From Undibacterium sp. YM2 (GTDB lineage Bacteria; Pseudomonadota; Gammaproteobacteria; Burkholderiales; Burkholderiaceae_D), in assembly GCF_009937975.1 (NCBI RefSeq), contig NZ_AP018441.1, forward strand, positions 124,001-188,000: DNA of 64,000 nt, given 5' to 3'. Made by a program: the position numbers and the translations under genes. Below are positions 18,831 through 29,227 of the stretch, piece by piece (the stretch's first letter is position 1; the number at the start of each line of letters is the position of its first letter). A model generated the notes under the pieces. That model was not told the origin of the DNA. It did no database searches and was given only the letters and a program-made list of their open reading frames with translations.

Positions 18831-19810
18831 TGTCCAGTCAGAAGATCACCCCGATTTACCCGCGCCTGCTGGCCGATATAGGCGGCACCAATGCCCGTTT
18901 TGCGCTTGAAACCGCAGAGCGTCAGTTTGAGGCGGTCAGCGTGCTGGCATGTGCAGACTATGCCAGTTTGCCGGATGCAATACGCAGTTACCTGGGTAGT
19001 GCCGCAGTCAACCAGATGCAGATCAGGCATGCCGCTATCGCCATTGCCAATCCCATTGATGGTGATTGCGTGCGCATGACCAATCATCACTGGAGTTTTT
19101 CTATTTCTGTCGTGCGCGCGCAGCTTGATCTCAGCAGCCTGCTCGTTATCAATGATTTTACGGCCCTGGCCATGGCCTTGCCTTATCTTGATGCCAGTCA
19201 GTTACAAAAAATCGGTGGCGGCCAGGATGTGCCGGGTACGGCCATAGGCCTGATAGGCGCAGGTACTGGTCTGGGTGTTTCCGGCATTATCCCGGCCGGT
19301 AACTCCTGGGCACCCTTGTCCAGCGAAGGTGGTCATGCGAGTTTTGCGCCGACCAACCGCGAAGAAATGCACATACTCGAAACATTGTGGCAGCAGTATG
19401 AGCATGTGTCGGCAGAACGCCTGCTATCCGGCCGGGGGCTTGAGCTGATCTGCAACGTGATTTCCGGCAAGACGCTTGAGGCGGCAGACATCACACGCCG
19501 GGCACTGGATGGCAGTTGTGCCGATTGCCTGCGCACGGTTGAACACTTTTGCTCGATTCTCGGCAGCGTGGCTGGCAATGTCGCGCTGACACTTGGCGCA
19601 ACGGGTGGCATGTATATAGGTGGCGGCATCGTTCCCAGGCTAGGGCGCTTGTTTGCTACCTCGGCGTTTCGTCAGCGCTTTGAAGCCAAGGGGCGGCTCA
19701 GTGGCTTTCTCGCGCAGATACCGACTTACCTGATCACGGAAGAATACCCCGCCTTCCTCGGTGTATCAGCCATGCTGGCCGATCATCTTGGCAAGCAAGA
19801 AAAAAATTAA
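18827..19810 (+). CDS. glk: glucokinase
   Basis: Cytoplasmic glucokinase (ATP + D-glucose to glucose-6-phosphate), about 327 residues, of the Glk bacterial type. The ATP-binding motif LADIGGTNARFAL is at the N-terminus. The active-site stretch has INDFTALAMALP and the later EGGHASFAP, and GTGLGVSG is the second phosphate loop. I use the ATG at 18827, which overlaps the GH3 stop, instead of the frame's earliest ATG at 18812. Genetic coupling to GH3 and the following sugar transporter shows that glucose released by the hydrolases is its substrate. Confidence 0.93.
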   Translation: MMSSQKITPIYPRLLADIGGTNARFALETAERQFEAVSVLACADYASLPDAIRSYLGSAAVNQMQIRHAAIAIANPIDGDCVRMTNHHWSFSISVVRAQLDLSSLLVINDFTALAMALPYLDASQLQKIGGGQDVPGTAIGLIGAGTGLGVSGIIPAGNSWAPLSSEGGHASFAPTNREEMHILETLWQQYEHVSAERLLSGRGLELICNVISGKTLEAADITRRALDGSCADCLRTVEHFCSILGSVAGNVALTLGATGGMYIGGGIVPRLGRLFATSAFRQRFEAKGRLSGFLAQIPTYLITEEYPAFLGVSAMLADHLGKQEKN

Positions 19811-19824
19811 AACCAAGGAGATGC

Positions 19825-21132
19825 ATGATGGAAACTTCACTACCCGCAGGCGTTGCAGCCACGTCTGATGGCAATGCCGATAATGCCAGAAGCCAGACCA
19901 GTTCTCTCGTCATCGTGACGATTTTGTTTTTCATGTGGGGTTTTTTGACTTCACTCAATGATGTGCTGATTCCGCATCTGAAATCGATATACACACTCAG
20001 TTATGTGCAGGCGACACTGGTACAGTTCTGCTTCTTTGGTGCTTACTTCATAGTCTCCATCCCTGCCGGCATGCTGATCAGGAAGATCGGCTACCAGCAT
20101 GGTGCGGTGACTGGTCTCGTCATAGCTGCCAGCGGTTGTGCGATGTTCTATCCTGCTTCCATGGGCAGCTATGCTCTGTTCCTGCTGGCGTTTTTTATCC
20201 TGGCTTCCGGCATTACGATTTTGCAGGTGGCTGCCAACCCTTATGTCACGGTACTCGGTGAAGCCAGGACTGCATCGAGCCGCCTGACGCTGACACAGGC
20301 TTTCAACTCCCTTGGCACCACAGTGGCCCCTGTTCTCGGTGGCATTTTGATTTTGTCCGGTGCCGCCTTGACAGCAGCCGAGATAGCGCAGTTGCCAGCG
20401 TCAGAGCAAATCAGCTATCGTGCCAGCGCTGGCGCTGCCGTGCAGATGCCTTATCTGCTGCTCGCAGGTGCACTGTTGTTGCTGGCAGTCTTGTTTGCCT
20501 TTGCCCGCCTGCCTAAAATTACCCATGCAGTAGATAGCGATGCTGCCACCAGTAGCAGTAAAACATCGGTGTTTGCACATACGCATCTGCTGATGGGGGC
20601 AATTGGTATATTCCTGTATGTCGGTGGTGAGGTCAGCATAGGCAGCTTCCTCATCAATTTCCTTGGGGAGTCTGATGTTGGTGGCCTGACACCTGCGCTT
20701 GCCGCGCACTATGTCAGTTTTTACTGGGGCGGGGCGATGGTGGGGCGTTTCATTGGCTTTGCCGTCATGCGCAAGCTCAGCCCTGGCAAAACGCTGGCAT
20801 TCAATTCTGCGGCTGCCATCATCCTGATCCTGACGGCGATCTACAGCCATGGCTCAATGGCCATGTGGGCGATACTGGCAGTTGGTTTGTGCAATTCCAT
20901 CATGTTCCCTACCATCTTCAGCATGGCCCTGAACAAGCTGGGACCTTTGACAGGGCAGGGCTCAGGTATTTTGTGCATGGCAATAGTTGGTGGTGCGCTG
21001 GTACCTTTCCTGCAAGGCTATCTGGCTGACAGCATAGGTTTGCACACATCTTTCTATGTGCCTGCTGCCTGTTATACCTTCATCCTGTATTTCGGTCTGC
21101 GTTATGCGGGCATGTATTCTACCCAGAAATAG
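19825..21132 (+). CDS. glucose/galactose-type MFS transporter (GluP/FucP family)
   Basis: Inner-membrane sugar:proton symporter of 435 residues with about 12 helices, of the fucose/glucose-galactose permease family. The characteristic start LFFMWGFLTSLNDVLIPHLK (about residues 33-52) and AANPYVTVLG near 135 identify the family. AGGAG precedes the ATG pair at 19825 and 19828. It is the last gene of the locus, 14 bases after glucokinase, and would import monosaccharide liberated in the periplasm by GH3. A strong terminator follows at 21158. Confidence 0.92.
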   Translation: MMETSLPAGVAATSDGNADNARSQTSSLVIVTILFFMWGFLTSLNDVLIPHLKSIYTLSYVQATLVQFCFFGAYFIVSIPAGMLIRKIGYQHGAVTGLVIAASGCAMFYPASMGSYALFLLAFFILASGITILQVAANPYVTVLGEARTASSRLTLTQAFNSLGTTVAPVLGGILILSGAALTAAEIAQLPASEQISYRASAGAAVQMPYLLLAGALLLLAVLFAFARLPKITHAVDSDAATSSSKTSVFAHTHLLMGAIGIFLYVGGEVSIGSFLINFLGESDVGGLTPALAAHYVSFYWGGAMVGRFIGFAVMRKLSPGKTLAFNSAAAIILILTAIYSHGSMAMWAILAVGLCNSIMFPTIFSMALNKLGPLTGQGSGILCMAIVGGALVPFLQGYLADSIGLHTSFYVPAACYTFILYFGLRYAGMYSTQK

Positions 21133-21157
21133 TCACTTCTTCCTTACAGGGGAGATT

Positions 21158-21183
21158 CGGGAGCTTCATGCTCCCGTTTTTTT
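21158..21183 (+). terminator. rho-independent terminator of sugar locus
   Basis: Hairpin with 7-base arms CGGGAGC and GCTCCCG around loop TTCAT, followed by seven T. It lies 26 bases after the MFS transporter stop and marks the end of the beta-glucan locus. Confidence 0.88.
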
Positions 21184-21581
21184 ATTTCCCTTGCGCTCAA
21201 TGACTATCATTTTTAATGATACCCCTATTTTAATTCCATATTTTCCACAAGCGCGTATTCAACCTACACTGTGAACACAGCAGATTTCAAAGGAAGTCGA
21301 AGAAGCGCTGCAGCGAAATTTCGAAAGCTTCTTTTGATGTCTCTTTGATCCGGACAAAAGGAAATTCAGGCATGGCCGTTGTATTTGACATAATCAAATA
21401 CGACAGGCGTAATGTCTTGACATCGAATTTTGTCCAGGATTCGAATAAAATGGTAGTTATCACTACCAACGCAACGAGAGCCTATCTCTGATACCTCGCT
21501 ATAGGTTCCGAGCAAAATTGTGTCTTACCGGATACAACGCATGCTCTTTGCGATCTAAATCACAAATTTTGGAGCCACCTT
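21184..21581. other. intergenic region before indolepyruvate oxidoreductase
   Basis: About 400 bases without a gene. Two inverted repeats stand out: GTATTTGA-CATAA-TCAAATAC at 21381-21401, and TGGTAGT-TATC-ACTACCA at 21451-21468. A TTGACA at 21417-21422 between them could be a -35 element, although no well-spaced -10 follows. The two palindromes probably mark the control region of the downstream oxidoreductase gene, but no regulator is encoded nearby. Confidence 0.4.
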
Positions 21582-24500
21582 ATGTCATCCGACACCACCC
21601 TGGAGTCTGCTGGACTCTCGTCCCTGCCGTCCCCGTCGTCTTCCGCTAAAGAAGTCCATACCGAGCCTGTCCAGGATGCGCTCGAAGCCAGCCAGATTAC
21701 CAGCCCCCCGCAATTGAATGATGTGCAACTTGACGATAAATATACGTCGAACAGCGGCACGATCTTTTTGTCAGGCATACAAGCCCTGGTAAGGCTGCCC
21801 ATGATGCAGCGCCAGCGCGACCAGGCTGCGGGGCTGAATACGGCGGGATTTATTTCCGGCTATCGTGGTTCCCCCCTGGGTGGCCTGGATGAAACATTGT
21901 GGAAAACCAAGAAACTGCTGGAGCAAAACCATGTGCAGTTCGTGCCTGGCGTCAATGAAGACCTGGCCGCAACCGCAGTATGGGGCTCGCAAACGGTAGA
22001 CCTGATAGGCCCGGCCAAATACGATGGTGTATTTGGTATGTGGTATGGCAAGGGCCCGGGTGTCGATCGTAGTGCTGACGTCTTCAAGCACATGAACCAT
22101 GCGGGCACATCCAAACACGGTGGCGTCCTGCTGGTGGCTGGTGATGACCATGGCGCTTACTCTTCGACACTGCCACACCAGTCCGACCATATTTTCTCGG
22201 CCTGCATGATTCCCATGCTCTACCCCAGCAATGTGCAGGAATACCTGGACCTGGGCCTGCATGCATGGGCCATGTCGCGTTTTTCTGGTTGTGCAGTCGG
22301 CTTCAAGGCGCTGGCAGATACCGTGGAGTCCACTTCCTCGGTGGATGCCGACCCTTTCCGCCTGCAAATCAAGATACCGCAAGACTTTGTCATGCCTGAA
22401 GGTGGTCTGAACACCCGTTTGTCTCTGGATACCCTGGGCATACAGGCGCGCAAGCAGGAAGCCCTGATGCAGGATTACAAAATCTATGCAGCCCTGGCCT
22501 ATGCCCGCATCAACAAACTCAATCATGTCACCATAGACAGCCCGACTGCACGTCTGGGCATCGTTGCCTCCGGCAAGTCTTACCTCGATGTGCTGGAAGC
22601 GCTGGAAGAACTGGGCATCGATGAGAAATTCGCAGCCGAGATAGGCATACGCCTGTTCAAGGTATCCATGCCCTGGCCGCTGGAGCCGGATGGCGTGCGT
22701 GAATTCGCCCAGGGTCTTGATGAAATTCTGGTAGTCGAAGAAAAACGCCAGATGGTGGAGTACCAGCTCAAGGAACAGTTATACAACTGGCGCGACGATG
22801 TGCGCCCGCGCGTTATCGGCAAGTTCGATGAAAAAGGCGAATGGGTACATCCGCGTGGTGAATGGTTGCTGACGTCCAAAGCAGATTTCTCGGTAGCGCA
22901 AATTGCCCGTGTGATTGCCTCACGCATTGCTCGCTTCCATACCAGTGACCTCATCAAGGCGCGCCTGGCATTTCTGGAAGCCAAGGATGTCGTGCTCAGC
23001 AAGCAGGTCAATACACCGGCACGCCCGGCTTACTATTGCTCAGGCTGCCCGCACAATACTTCGACCAAGGTGCCGGAAGGCAGCTTGGCACTGGCTGGCA
23101 TCGGTTGCCACGTCATGGCAACCGCGATTTACCCTGAATTCAATAAACTGACTACCCATATGGGCGGTGAAGGTGCGCCGTGGATAGGGCAGGCCGCATT
23201 CTCGACCTTGCCGCATGTATTCCAGAACCTTGGTGATGGCACTTATTTCCATTCCGGGTATCTGGCAATACGCGCAGCCGTTGCTGCCAAGGTCAATATC
23301 ACCTACAAGATTTTGTATAACGATGCCGTGGCAATGACGGGTGGTCAACCTGTTGATGGCATCATCAGTGTACCGATGATGGCGCAACAGATGGCGGCAG
23401 AAGGTGTCAAGCGCATCGCCCTGGTGACTGAGGATTTGTCACGTTACACAGACCGTTCCAACCTGCCCAGCTTTTTAACCCTGCATGACCGCAAGGACAT
23501 GGATGCCGTACAACGCGAATTGCGCGAGATACCTGGCGCAACGGTGCTCATTTATGACCAGACCTGCGCCGCCGAAAAACGCCGTCGCCGCAAAAAAGGC
23601 GAATTCCCTGACCCTAATCAGCGGATGTTCATCAATGAAGCAGTTTGCGAAGGCTGTGGTGACTGCGGTGTGCAATCCAACTGTACGTCCATCATGCCGG
23701 TGGAAACCGAATTTGGCCGCAAGCGCAGCATAGATCAGTCGTCCTGCAACAAGGATTATTCCTGCGTCAAGGGTTTCTGCCCCAGCTTTGTCACGGTAGA
23801 AGGTGGCAAGCTGGTCAAATCCAAGACCGGTACAGCAAAGACAGATGATTTTGGCGCATTGCCAGAACCGCAATTGCCAGCCTGTGAAAGCTCTTACAAT
23901 ATCTTGTTGAACGGCATAGGCGGCACTGGTGTCATCACGGTCGGTGCCTTGCTGGGCATGGCGGCGCATCTTGAAGGCAAGGGCGCATCCGTGCTCGACA
24001 TGACAGGCATGTCGCAAAAAAATGGCTCGGTGACTTCGCATATACGCATCGTCAACCAGGCTGGCAAATTGCGTGCACAGCGTATAGCAACGGGCGAAGC
24101 TGACCTGATACTGGGCTGCGATATCCTGACCGCTGGTGCACATGATGCCATTTCCAAAATGCGTGCAGGCCGTACCCGTGCCGTCATCAATACTCATGAA
24201 CAACCGACCGGCCCATTTGCGAAGAACCCTGACTGGCAATTCCCGCTGGAGTCAGTTGAACACCTGATTTCTGAATCAGTCGGTGGCAATGTTGATTTCA
24301 TTAATGCGACCAAACTGGCAACTGCCTTGATGGGTGACTCTATCGCCACCAATTTGTTCATGCTCGGCTTTGCTTACCAGAAGGGCGCTATACCCGTATC
24401 TGAAACAGCCTTGCTGCGCGCCATAGAACTTAATGGTGTGGCGATTGAGGCCAACAAGAAAGCCTTCCTCTGGGGCCGCCGTGCAGCGGTGGATTTTGCC

Positions 24501-25211
24501 CGCGTAGAAAAAATCGCCGTCCCTGGCCAGCCTGTCGTCATCCAGATGCCGCAAAGCCTGGACGCCCTCATCAAGCGCCGCATTGCGGTATTGACGGATT
24601 ACCAGAACGCCGCTTACGCCCAGCAATATGCTGACCTGGTTGACAAGGTACGCAAGGCTGAATCTGCATTAAATGCCGGTAACAAGTTCAGCATGGCAGT
24701 CGCCAAATACGCGTTCAAGCTTATGGCCTACAAGGATGAGTATGAAGTCGCACGTCTATATACCAATGGCGACTTCACAGCAAAACTGAAGCAACAGTTT
24801 GAAGGCGACTTCAGCCTGAAATTCAATCTGGCTCCTCCTATCTTTTCGAAGAAGGACGGGCAAGGTCATCTGGTCAAGGCGCAATATGGTTCCTGGGTCT
24901 GGCAGGCATTCAAGCTGCTGGCCAAGCTCAAGGGCTTGCGTGGTACGGCACTGGATATTTTTGGTCGCACAGAAGAACGCAAGGCTGAACGTGCACTCAT
25001 TGTTGAATACGCCGCCCTGATGGAAAAGCTGGCTGCTGGTTTGAATACAGACAACCTTGAACAGGCCGTCGCCTTGGCTAGCCTGCCTGAAAAGATACGC
25101 GGTTACGGCCATGTCAAAGAAAAGGCCACGCAGGCGTATCATGCAGAGAAAGCAGTTTTACTGAAGCCTCAAAATACAACAGTGATCAAGGAAGTGTCGC
25201 GCGTAGCGTGA
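21582..25211 (+). CDS. indolepyruvate:ferredoxin oxidoreductase, fused subunits
   Basis: Large fused 2-oxoacid:ferredoxin oxidoreductase of 1209 residues, converting indolepyruvate and similar aryl pyruvates to acyl-CoA with thiamine diphosphate and iron-sulfur clusters. The N-terminal half is the IorA-like pyrimidine-binding and ThDP region (SGCPHNTSTKVPEG near residue 490). A 4Fe-4S motif CEGCGDCGVQSNC starts at Cys689, and further cysteines follow in SSCNKDYSCVKGFCPS. The IorB-like gamma domain starts near 770 with GIGGTGVITVGALLGMAAH. Single-chain forms of this length are usual in Proteobacteria and serve aromatic or branched amino acid breakdown. The first 50 residues are Ser/Pro-rich. 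A hairpin follows the stop. Confidence 0.93.
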   Translation: MSSDTTLESAGLSSLPSPSSSAKEVHTEPVQDALEASQITSPPQLNDVQLDDKYTSNSGTIFLSGIQALVRLPMMQRQRDQAAGLNTAGFISGYRGSPLGGLDETLWKTKKLLEQNHVQFVPGVNEDLAATAVWGSQTVDLIGPAKYDGVFGMWYGKGPGVDRSADVFKHMNHAGTSKHGGVLLVAGDDHGAYSSTLPHQSDHIFSACMIPMLYPSNVQEYLDLGLHAWAMSRFSGCAVGFKALADTVESTSSVDADPFRLQIKIPQDFVMPEGGLNTRLSLDTLGIQARKQEALMQDYKIYAALAYARINKLNHVTIDSPTARLGIVASGKSYLDVLEALEELGIDEKFAAEIGIRLFKVSMPWPLEPDGVREFAQGLDEILVVEEKRQMVEYQLKEQLYNWRDDVRPRVIGKFDEKGEWVHPRGEWLLTSKADFSVAQIARVIASRIARFHTSDLIKARLAFLEAKDVVLSKQVNTPARPAYYCSGCPHNTSTKVPEGSLALAGIGCHVMATAIYPEFNKLTTHMGGEGAPWIGQAAFSTLPHVFQNLGDGTYFHSGYLAIRAAVAAKVNITYKILYNDAVAMTGGQPVDGIISVPMMAQQMAAEGVKRIALVTEDLSRYTDRSNLPSFLTLHDRKDMDAVQRELREIPGATVLIYDQTCAAEKRRRRKKGEFPDPNQRMFINEAVCEGCGDCGVQSNCTSIMPVETEFGRKRSIDQSSCNKDYSCVKGFCPSFVTVEGGKLVKSKTGTAKTDDFGALPEPQLPACESSYNILLNGIGGTGVITVGALLGMAAHLEGKGASVLDMTGMSQKNGSVTSHIRIVNQAGKLRAQRIATGEADLILGCDILTAGAHDAISKMRAGRTRAVINTHEQPTGPFAKNPDWQFPLESVEHLISESVGGNVDFINATKLATALMGDSIATNLFMLGFAYQKGAIPVSETALLRAIELNGVAIEANKKAFLWGRRAAVDFARVEKIAVPGQPVVIQMPQSLDALIKRRIAVLTDYQNAAYAQQYADLVDKVRKAESALNAGNKFSMAVAKYAFKLMAYKDEYEVARLYTNGDFTAKLKQQFEGDFSLKFNLAPPIFSKKDGQGHLVKAQYGSWVWQAFKLLAKLKGLRGTALDIFGRTEERKAERALIVEYAALMEKLAAGLNTDNLEQAVALASLPEKIRGYGHVKEKATQAYHAEKAVLLKPQNTTVIKEVSRVA

Positions 25212-25222
25212 ACGATGATCAG

Positions 25223-25254
25223 GCCAGGCTCACTTTTGTGAAAGTGAGCCTGGC
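25223..25254 (+). terminator. long hairpin after indolepyruvate oxidoreductase
   Basis: A 14-base perfect stem, GCCAGGCTCACTTT with its complement, around loop TGTG, 11 bases after the stop. No T-tract follows, so it may act as an mRNA-stabilising or rho-assisted terminator rather than a classical intrinsic one. Confidence 0.65.
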
Positions 25255-25298
25255 TGAATGTTGCAGAACAAGCTGACTAAAACTTTATTCTGTTCCGT

Positions 25299-25721
25299 AT
25301 GTTCAAAAAACTCTTGTTGATATCAATAGCCGCATCTGGCCTGTGCATGGCAACTGCCAATGCTGCACCAGCCTCAATTCTGCGCCTCTACTTACCTCGG
25401 CTGGCGCTGGCGAGGGAAGATGGCGAACGGCTTACTGAATTCAAACTGACGCAAGCCTGCGGAGAATTCTGGGGCTTGGCAGGCATCCCTAAAGACTGGA
25501 GTGTGGAAATTATCAGCCCCAGCTCTGGCACTGCGGTCTTGCATGCCAGCGCAGGCCATGGTGCTTCCAGTCTGTTTGATGTGCGCACATGGAATGGGGT
25601 GGTACACATAGCGGGTGCTCATGCTAGCTGCAAGGACTTGAGTGTGGTGCTTGTCACCGAGACAGGTGACAGACGCAAGGAATACCAATTGTCAGGGCGT
25701 GAATTGCAATTGCGCAAGTGA
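25299..25721 (+). CDS. exported hypothetical protein
   Basis: Predicted periplasmic protein of 140 residues. MFKKLLLISIAASGLCMA is a clean signal peptide with cleavage near ANAAPA. The mature part has two cysteines (in LTQACGEFW and HASCKDL) that could pair. I do not recognise the family. It lies alone between the oxidoreductase hairpin and the icmF promoter. The signal peptide and good codon use support a real gene; the function is unknown. Confidence 0.65.
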   Translation: MFKKLLLISIAASGLCMATANAAPASILRLYLPRLALAREDGERLTEFKLTQACGEFWGLAGIPKDWSVEIISPSSGTAVLHASAGHGASSLFDVRTWNGVVHIAGAHASCKDLSVVLVTETGDRRKEYQLSGRELQLRK

Positions 25722-25842
25722 ACGATGCAATTAAGCAGAATATTCAAGCGGGGTACTTAATGCAAGAATTGCCAATAAACCAATATGAATGAATACATGC
25801 AATCGATGAATTGCATGAAAAACATGATTTCAATTTTTAATT

Positions 25843-25860
25843 GACGTTTACGTTAACGTC
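25843..25860. promoter_or_regulatory. ACGT-type palindrome before icmF
   Basis: GACGTTTACGTTAACGTC has outer arms GACGTT and AACGTC and contains the perfect palindrome ACGTTAACGT. It lies 86 bases before icmF in an AT-rich promoter region. Sites of this ACGT(T/A)ACGT style are, as I recall, bound by LiuR-type MerR regulators of branched-chain amino acid and acyl-CoA catabolism, which fits the enzyme downstream. The regulator is not in this window. Confidence 0.5.
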
Positions 25861-25945
25861 ATATAACTTAGCATAACCCAAACGCAGTGAAGATTTGCTA
25901 AAAAAGCAATAATCATTGTGATAAAACAAGACCGATGAGGAAGAC

Positions 25946-28900
25946 ATGACTGACCTGTCCGTTGCCCAGAACCTGACTGAATACAAACCTGCCAACAAAG
26001 TGCGCTTTGTTACCGCCGCTTCCCTGTTCGATGGCCATGATGCCTCGATCAATATCATGCGCCGCATCCTGATGGCGAATGGTGCAGAAGTGATCCATCT
26101 GGGCCATAACCGTTCGGTAGAAGAAATCGTCACTGCTGCCCTGCAGGAAGATGCCCAGGGCATTGCCATTTCCAGTTACCAAGGTGGCCACGTCGAATAC
26201 TTCAAATACATGATAGACCTGCTCAAGCAACGCGGCGGCGCACATATCAAGGTATTTGGCGGCGGCGGTGGTGTCATCGTGCCGGAAGAAATAGCAGACC
26301 TGCATGCCTATGGTGTAACCCGTATTTTCAGCCCTGAAGATGGCCAGCGCATGGGCCTGGTGGGCATGATACTGTCGATGATACAGGCGTGTGATAGTGA
26401 CCTCTCTGGCTATGCACCAACGACGCTGGCAGTATTGCAGCAAGGCGATATCGCCGACAAACACCGCCCGCTGGCGCAATTGATTACCGCGCTGGAAAAC
26501 GACAAGGTCGCGCCAGAATTGCGAACGCAATTGACGGATGCAGCAAAAGCCAGCAAGACACCAACCCTGGGTATCACGGGTACTGGTGGCGCCGGTAAAT
26601 CTTCACTGACAGATGAACTCATACGTCGCATACGCCTGGACCAGGATGATCACCTGAACATCGCCCTGATTTCAATCGACCCGTCGCGCCGCAAATCTGG
26701 CGGTGCTTTGCTGGGTGACCGCATACGCATGAATGCCATCAACCCATGGAAGGGCAAGCTCAAGGTCTTCATGCGTTCACTGGCAACCCGTGAAGCGGGT
26801 TCAGAAATTTCACAAGCTTTGCCAGATGTCATTGCAGCCTGCAAGGTTGCCGGTTTTGACCTGGTCATCGTCGAGACTTCCGGCATAGGCCAGGGTGATG
26901 CTGCCATCGTGCCGCATGTTGATGTCTCCATGTATGTCATGACACCAGAATTTGGTGCTGCGTCACAGCTGGAAAAAATCGATATGCTCGATTTTGCCGA
27001 TTTTGTCGCCATCAATAAATTCGACCGCAAAGGCGCACAGGATGCCCTGCGCGATGTCGCCAAACAATACCAGCGCAACCGCGAATTGTGGTCGCAGAAG
27101 CCAGATGAAATGCCAGTCTATGGCACCCAGGCTTCACGCTTCAATGATGATGGCGTGACTGCCCTGTATCAAGGCATCTTGCCAGCACTGGTGCAACGCG
27201 GTTTGTTGGCCAAGCCCAGCAAGCTGGCAGCCATCAATGTCAAATATTCCAGTGCCAAGAATGTCATCGTGCCACCGGCACGTAGCCGTTATCTGGCTGA
27301 GATTGCTGATACAGTACGCGCCTACCACAAGAATACTGGCAAGCAGGTCTTGATCGCCCGTGAACGCCAGCAACTGCAAGAAAGCAAGCGCATGCTGTCC
27401 GTGGCAGGCAAGTCGGCTGATTTTGATGATTTGATCACCGAGCGTGAAAATCGTCTGGATGGTGAATCCAAAAAACTCATCAGCATGTGGCCAGATATGC
27501 AGGCTGCTTACGCCGGTGATGAATATGTCGTCAAAATCCGCGACAAGGAAATCCGCACCCGCCTGGTACAGCAATCCCTGTCTGGCACCAAGATACGCAA
27601 GGTGGCATTGCCGCGCTTTGTCGATCACGGTGAAATCCTGCGCTGGTTGATGTTGGAAAATGTGCCCGGCTCTTTCCCCTTTACAGCCGGTGTGTTCGCT
27701 TTCAAACGCGAAGGTGAAGATCCTACGCGCATGTTTGCCGGTGAGGGGGACCCTTTCCGTACCAACCGTCGTTTCAAGCTGGTGTCGCAAGGCATGGATG
27801 CCAAACGCCTGTCGACCGCTTTTGACTCAGTGACTTTGTATGGCGCAGACCCGGCCATACGTCCTGATATCTACGGCAAGGTTGGTAATTCTGGTGTGTC
27901 TGTTGCGACGCTGGAAGACATGAAGGTCTTGTACGATGGCTTTGACCTGTGCGACCCAGCCACATCGGTATCCATGACCATCAATGGTCCGGCACCGACG
28001 ATACTGGCTTTCTTCATGAACACTGCGATTGATCAGCAGATGGAAAAATTCCGCGTCGATAACAAACGCGAACCGACTGCCGATGAATCTGCCAAGATAC
28101 GCGCCTGGGTATTGCAAAATGTCCGCGGCACGGTGCAGGCAGATATCCTCAAGGAAGACCAGGGCCAGAATACCTGCATCTTCTCGACAGAATTCTCGCT
28201 GAAGGTCATGGGCGATATCCAGGAATATTTCGTCCATCACCAGGTGCGCAATTTCTATTCTGTCTCCATCTCTGGTTACCATATTGCCGAAGCAGGCGCG
28301 AACCCGATTTCTCAACTCGCGTTCACGCTGTCGAATGGCTTCACCTTTGTCGAAGCTTATCTGGCACGCGGCATGCACATTGATGATTTTGCGGCCAACC
28401 TGTCCTTCTTCTTCAGCAATGGCATGGACCCTGAATACACGGTACTGGGACGCGTGGCACGCCGTATCTGGGCAGTGGCAATGCGTGACAAATATGGTGC
28501 GAATGACCGCAGCCAGAAACTGAAATATCATATCCAGACCAGTGGCCGTTCCCTGCATGCGCAAGAGATCGATTTCAACGACATCCGCACCACGCTGCAA
28601 GCCCTGATTGCGATCTACGATAACTGCAACAGCCTGCACACCAATGCCTATGATGAGGCCATCACCACACCGACTGATGAATCAGTACGCCGTGCCCTGG
28701 CTATCCAGCTCATCATCAACCGTGAGTGGGGTCTGGCGAAGAACGAGAACCCTATCCAGGGCAGTTTCATCATCGAGGAACTGACCGACATGGTAGAAGA
28801 AGCCGTGATGCAGGAGTTTGAACGCATCGCTGAACGCGGTGGTGTACTGGGTGCCATGGAAACCGGTTATCAGCGCGGCAAGATACAGGAAGAATCCATG

Positions 28901-29224
28901 CACTATGAACACCTGAAACATGACGGCACTCTGCCTATCATCGGTGTGAATACCTTCCGTAATCCTAAAGCCAATGACACGCCACAAAAGATAGAACTGG
29001 CGCGTTCTACTGAAGAGGAAAAGCAATCGCAGTTGCAACGCCTGGCAGATTTCCATAGCCGTCATGCGGACGTGGCACCGAAGGCGCTGGCGGCCTTGCA
29101 GCAGGCGGCGATCAATAATGAGAATGTGTTTGCCAAACTCATGGATGCGGCCAGGGTTTGTTCGCTTGGGCAGATTACGACTGCGTTGTTTGAGGTAGGT
29201 GGACAATATCGACGCAACATGTGA
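25946..29224 (+). CDS. icmF: fused isobutyryl-CoA mutase IcmF
   Basis: Adenosylcobalamin-dependent acyl-CoA mutase fused to its own G-protein chaperone, 1092 residues, interconverting isobutyryl-CoA and n-butyryl-CoA (and pivalyl/isovaleryl-CoA in some members). Domains in order: a B12-binding domain (about 20-150) with [11 protein letters not shown], whose His ligates cobalt; a MeaI-type GTPase (about 205-420) with Walker [10 protein letters not shown] and NKFDRKG; and the substrate-binding TIM barrel (about 550-1092). This domain order and length are diagnostic of IcmF rather than methylmalonyl-CoA mutase. GAGGAAG precedes the ATG. The upstream ACGT palindrome suggests control with branched-chain catabolism. 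Confidence 0.95.
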   Translation: MTDLSVAQNLTEYKPANKVRFVTAASLFDGHDASINIMRRILMANGAEVIHLGHNRSVEEIVTAALQEDAQGIAISSYQGGHVEYFKYMIDLLKQRGGAHIKVFGGGGGVIVPEEIADLHAYGVTRIFSPEDGQRMGLVGMILSMIQACDSDLSGYAPTTLAVLQQGDIADKHRPLAQLITALENDKVAPELRTQLTDAAKASKTPTLGITGTGGAGKSSLTDELIRRIRLDQDDHLNIALISIDPSRRKSGGALLGDRIRMNAINPWKGKLKVFMRSLATREAGSEISQALPDVIAACKVAGFDLVIVETSGIGQGDAAIVPHVDVSMYVMTPEFGAASQLEKIDMLDFADFVAINKFDRKGAQDALRDVAKQYQRNRELWSQKPDEMPVYGTQASRFNDDGVTALYQGILPALVQRGLLAKPSKLAAINVKYSSAKNVIVPPARSRYLAEIADTVRAYHKNTGKQVLIARERQQLQESKRMLSVAGKSADFDDLITERENRLDGESKKLISMWPDMQAAYAGDEYVVKIRDKEIRTRLVQQSLSGTKIRKVALPRFVDHGEILRWLMLENVPGSFPFTAGVFAFKREGEDPTRMFAGEGDPFRTNRRFKLVSQGMDAKRLSTAFDSVTLYGADPAIRPDIYGKVGNSGVSVATLEDMKVLYDGFDLCDPATSVSMTINGPAPTILAFFMNTAIDQQMEKFRVDNKREPTADESAKIRAWVLQNVRGTVQADILKEDQGQNTCIFSTEFSLKVMGDIQEYFVHHQVRNFYSVSISGYHIAEAGANPISQLAFTLSNGFTFVEAYLARGMHIDDFAANLSFFFSNGMDPEYTVLGRVARRIWAVAMRDKYGANDRSQKLKYHIQTSGRSLHAQEIDFNDIRTTLQALIAIYDNCNSLHTNAYDEAITTPTDESVRRALAIQLIINREWGLAKNENPIQGSFIIEELTDMVEEAVMQEFERIAERGGVLGAMETGYQRGKIQEESMHYEHLKHDGTLPIIGVNTFRNPKANDTPQKIELARSTEEEKQSQLQRLADFHSRHADVAPKALAALQQAAINNENVFAKLMDAARVCSLGQITTALFEVGGQYRRNM

Positions 29225-29227
29225 TGT

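Noticed and set aside
23475..24239. 254-codon minus-strand frame
   Set aside because: Antisense shadow of the indolepyruvate oxidoreductase gene.
27827..28639. 270-codon minus-strand frame
   Set aside because: Antisense shadow of icmF, with no domain or start signal of its own.
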